A stretch of 64,000 nucleotides of DNA from Aerosticca soli. Its GTDB lineage: Bacteria; Pseudomonadota; Gammaproteobacteria; Xanthomonadales; Rhodanobacteraceae. The notes under the pieces are model-generated. The model was not told the DNA's origin. It searched no databases and saw only the letters and a list, made by a program, of their open reading frames with translations. This document shows positions 63,946 to 64,000 of this stretch, piece after piece. Position 1 is the stretch's first letter. Every line of letters begins with the position of its first letter. A program made the translations under genes and the position numbers. The stretch covers positions 2,810,970 to 2,874,969 of the forward strand of contig NZ_AP018560.1 in the NCBI RefSeq assembly GCF_003967035.1, in the 5' to 3' direction.

Positions 63946-64000
63946 TGGCGGTCCACCCCGCGCTTTTTCCGGGCGCGCTCCATCTTGTCGTGGAACATCC

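Overview
The window is a 64-kb piece of a high-GC gammaproteobacterial chromosome, most likely a Lysobacterales (Xanthomonadales) member near Rhodanobacter, Dyella or Frateuria. The reasons are the very high GC, large TonB-dependent receptors ending in Phe, an in-locus tryptophan-halogenase-like protein, the DUF484-xerC-hslVU order, and a right edge (mnmE, yidC, rnpA, rpmH, then a DnaA-box-like site) that runs into the dnaA/oriC region. The genus is inference; the replication-origin context is seen directly. Coding density is high and no gap exceeds 300 bp. I found no tRNA, rRNA or CRISPR array.

Layout. 1-14.7 kb: housekeeping and small conserved genes: the 3' end of a lytic transglycosylase, trehalase, cca, VanZ-like protein, MidA-like methyltransferase, a TonB receptor with a Zur-like upstream site, EcsC-like protein, pteridine reductase facing folK-folB, an MFS exporter, DUF1993, a lysine-rich DUF6496-like protein, DUF72 and pirin. 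14.7-26.5 kb: a one-directional sugar-acquisition locus read leftward: LacI regulator, 1010-residue TonB receptor, flavin-dependent halogenase-like protein, GH144-like glycosidase, GH39-like glycosidase, and an ABC importer (lipoprotein binding protein plus two permeases, no ATPase). A LacI-type operator lies upstream and an intrinsic terminator follows the receptor gene. 26.7-42.8 kb: rsmG-parA-parB, a glycosyltransferase, DUF488, gamma carbonic anhydrase, an IS5-type element, aroE, an RLAN/RimK-type ATP-grasp ligase divergent from a GNAT acetyltransferase, lptM-dapF-DUF484-xerC, hslVU and a Spy-like periplasmic protein.

42.9-58.4 kb is a pentose island. The ribose operon rbsK-rbsD-rbsA-rbsC-rbsB is followed by an OprB-like porin and converges on the xylose operon xylA-xylB-xylF-xylG-xylH. 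xylR-galM, with a fused dihydroxyacetone-type kinase, is transcribed divergently from xylA. The porin, two high-affinity ABC importers, mutarotase/pyranase, isomerase and kinases form a complete route from outer membrane to the pentose phosphate pathway. 60.1-64 kb: mnmE, yidC, rnpA and rpmH, transcribed away from the origin edge.

The least explained parts are the halogenase-containing glycan locus, the RLAN ATP-grasp/GNAT pair, the kinase beside xylR-galM, and several translation-start oddities (CTG for xerC, TTG for xylG, and three genes whose -10-like box sits 6-7 nt before ATG, which suggests leaderless mRNAs).
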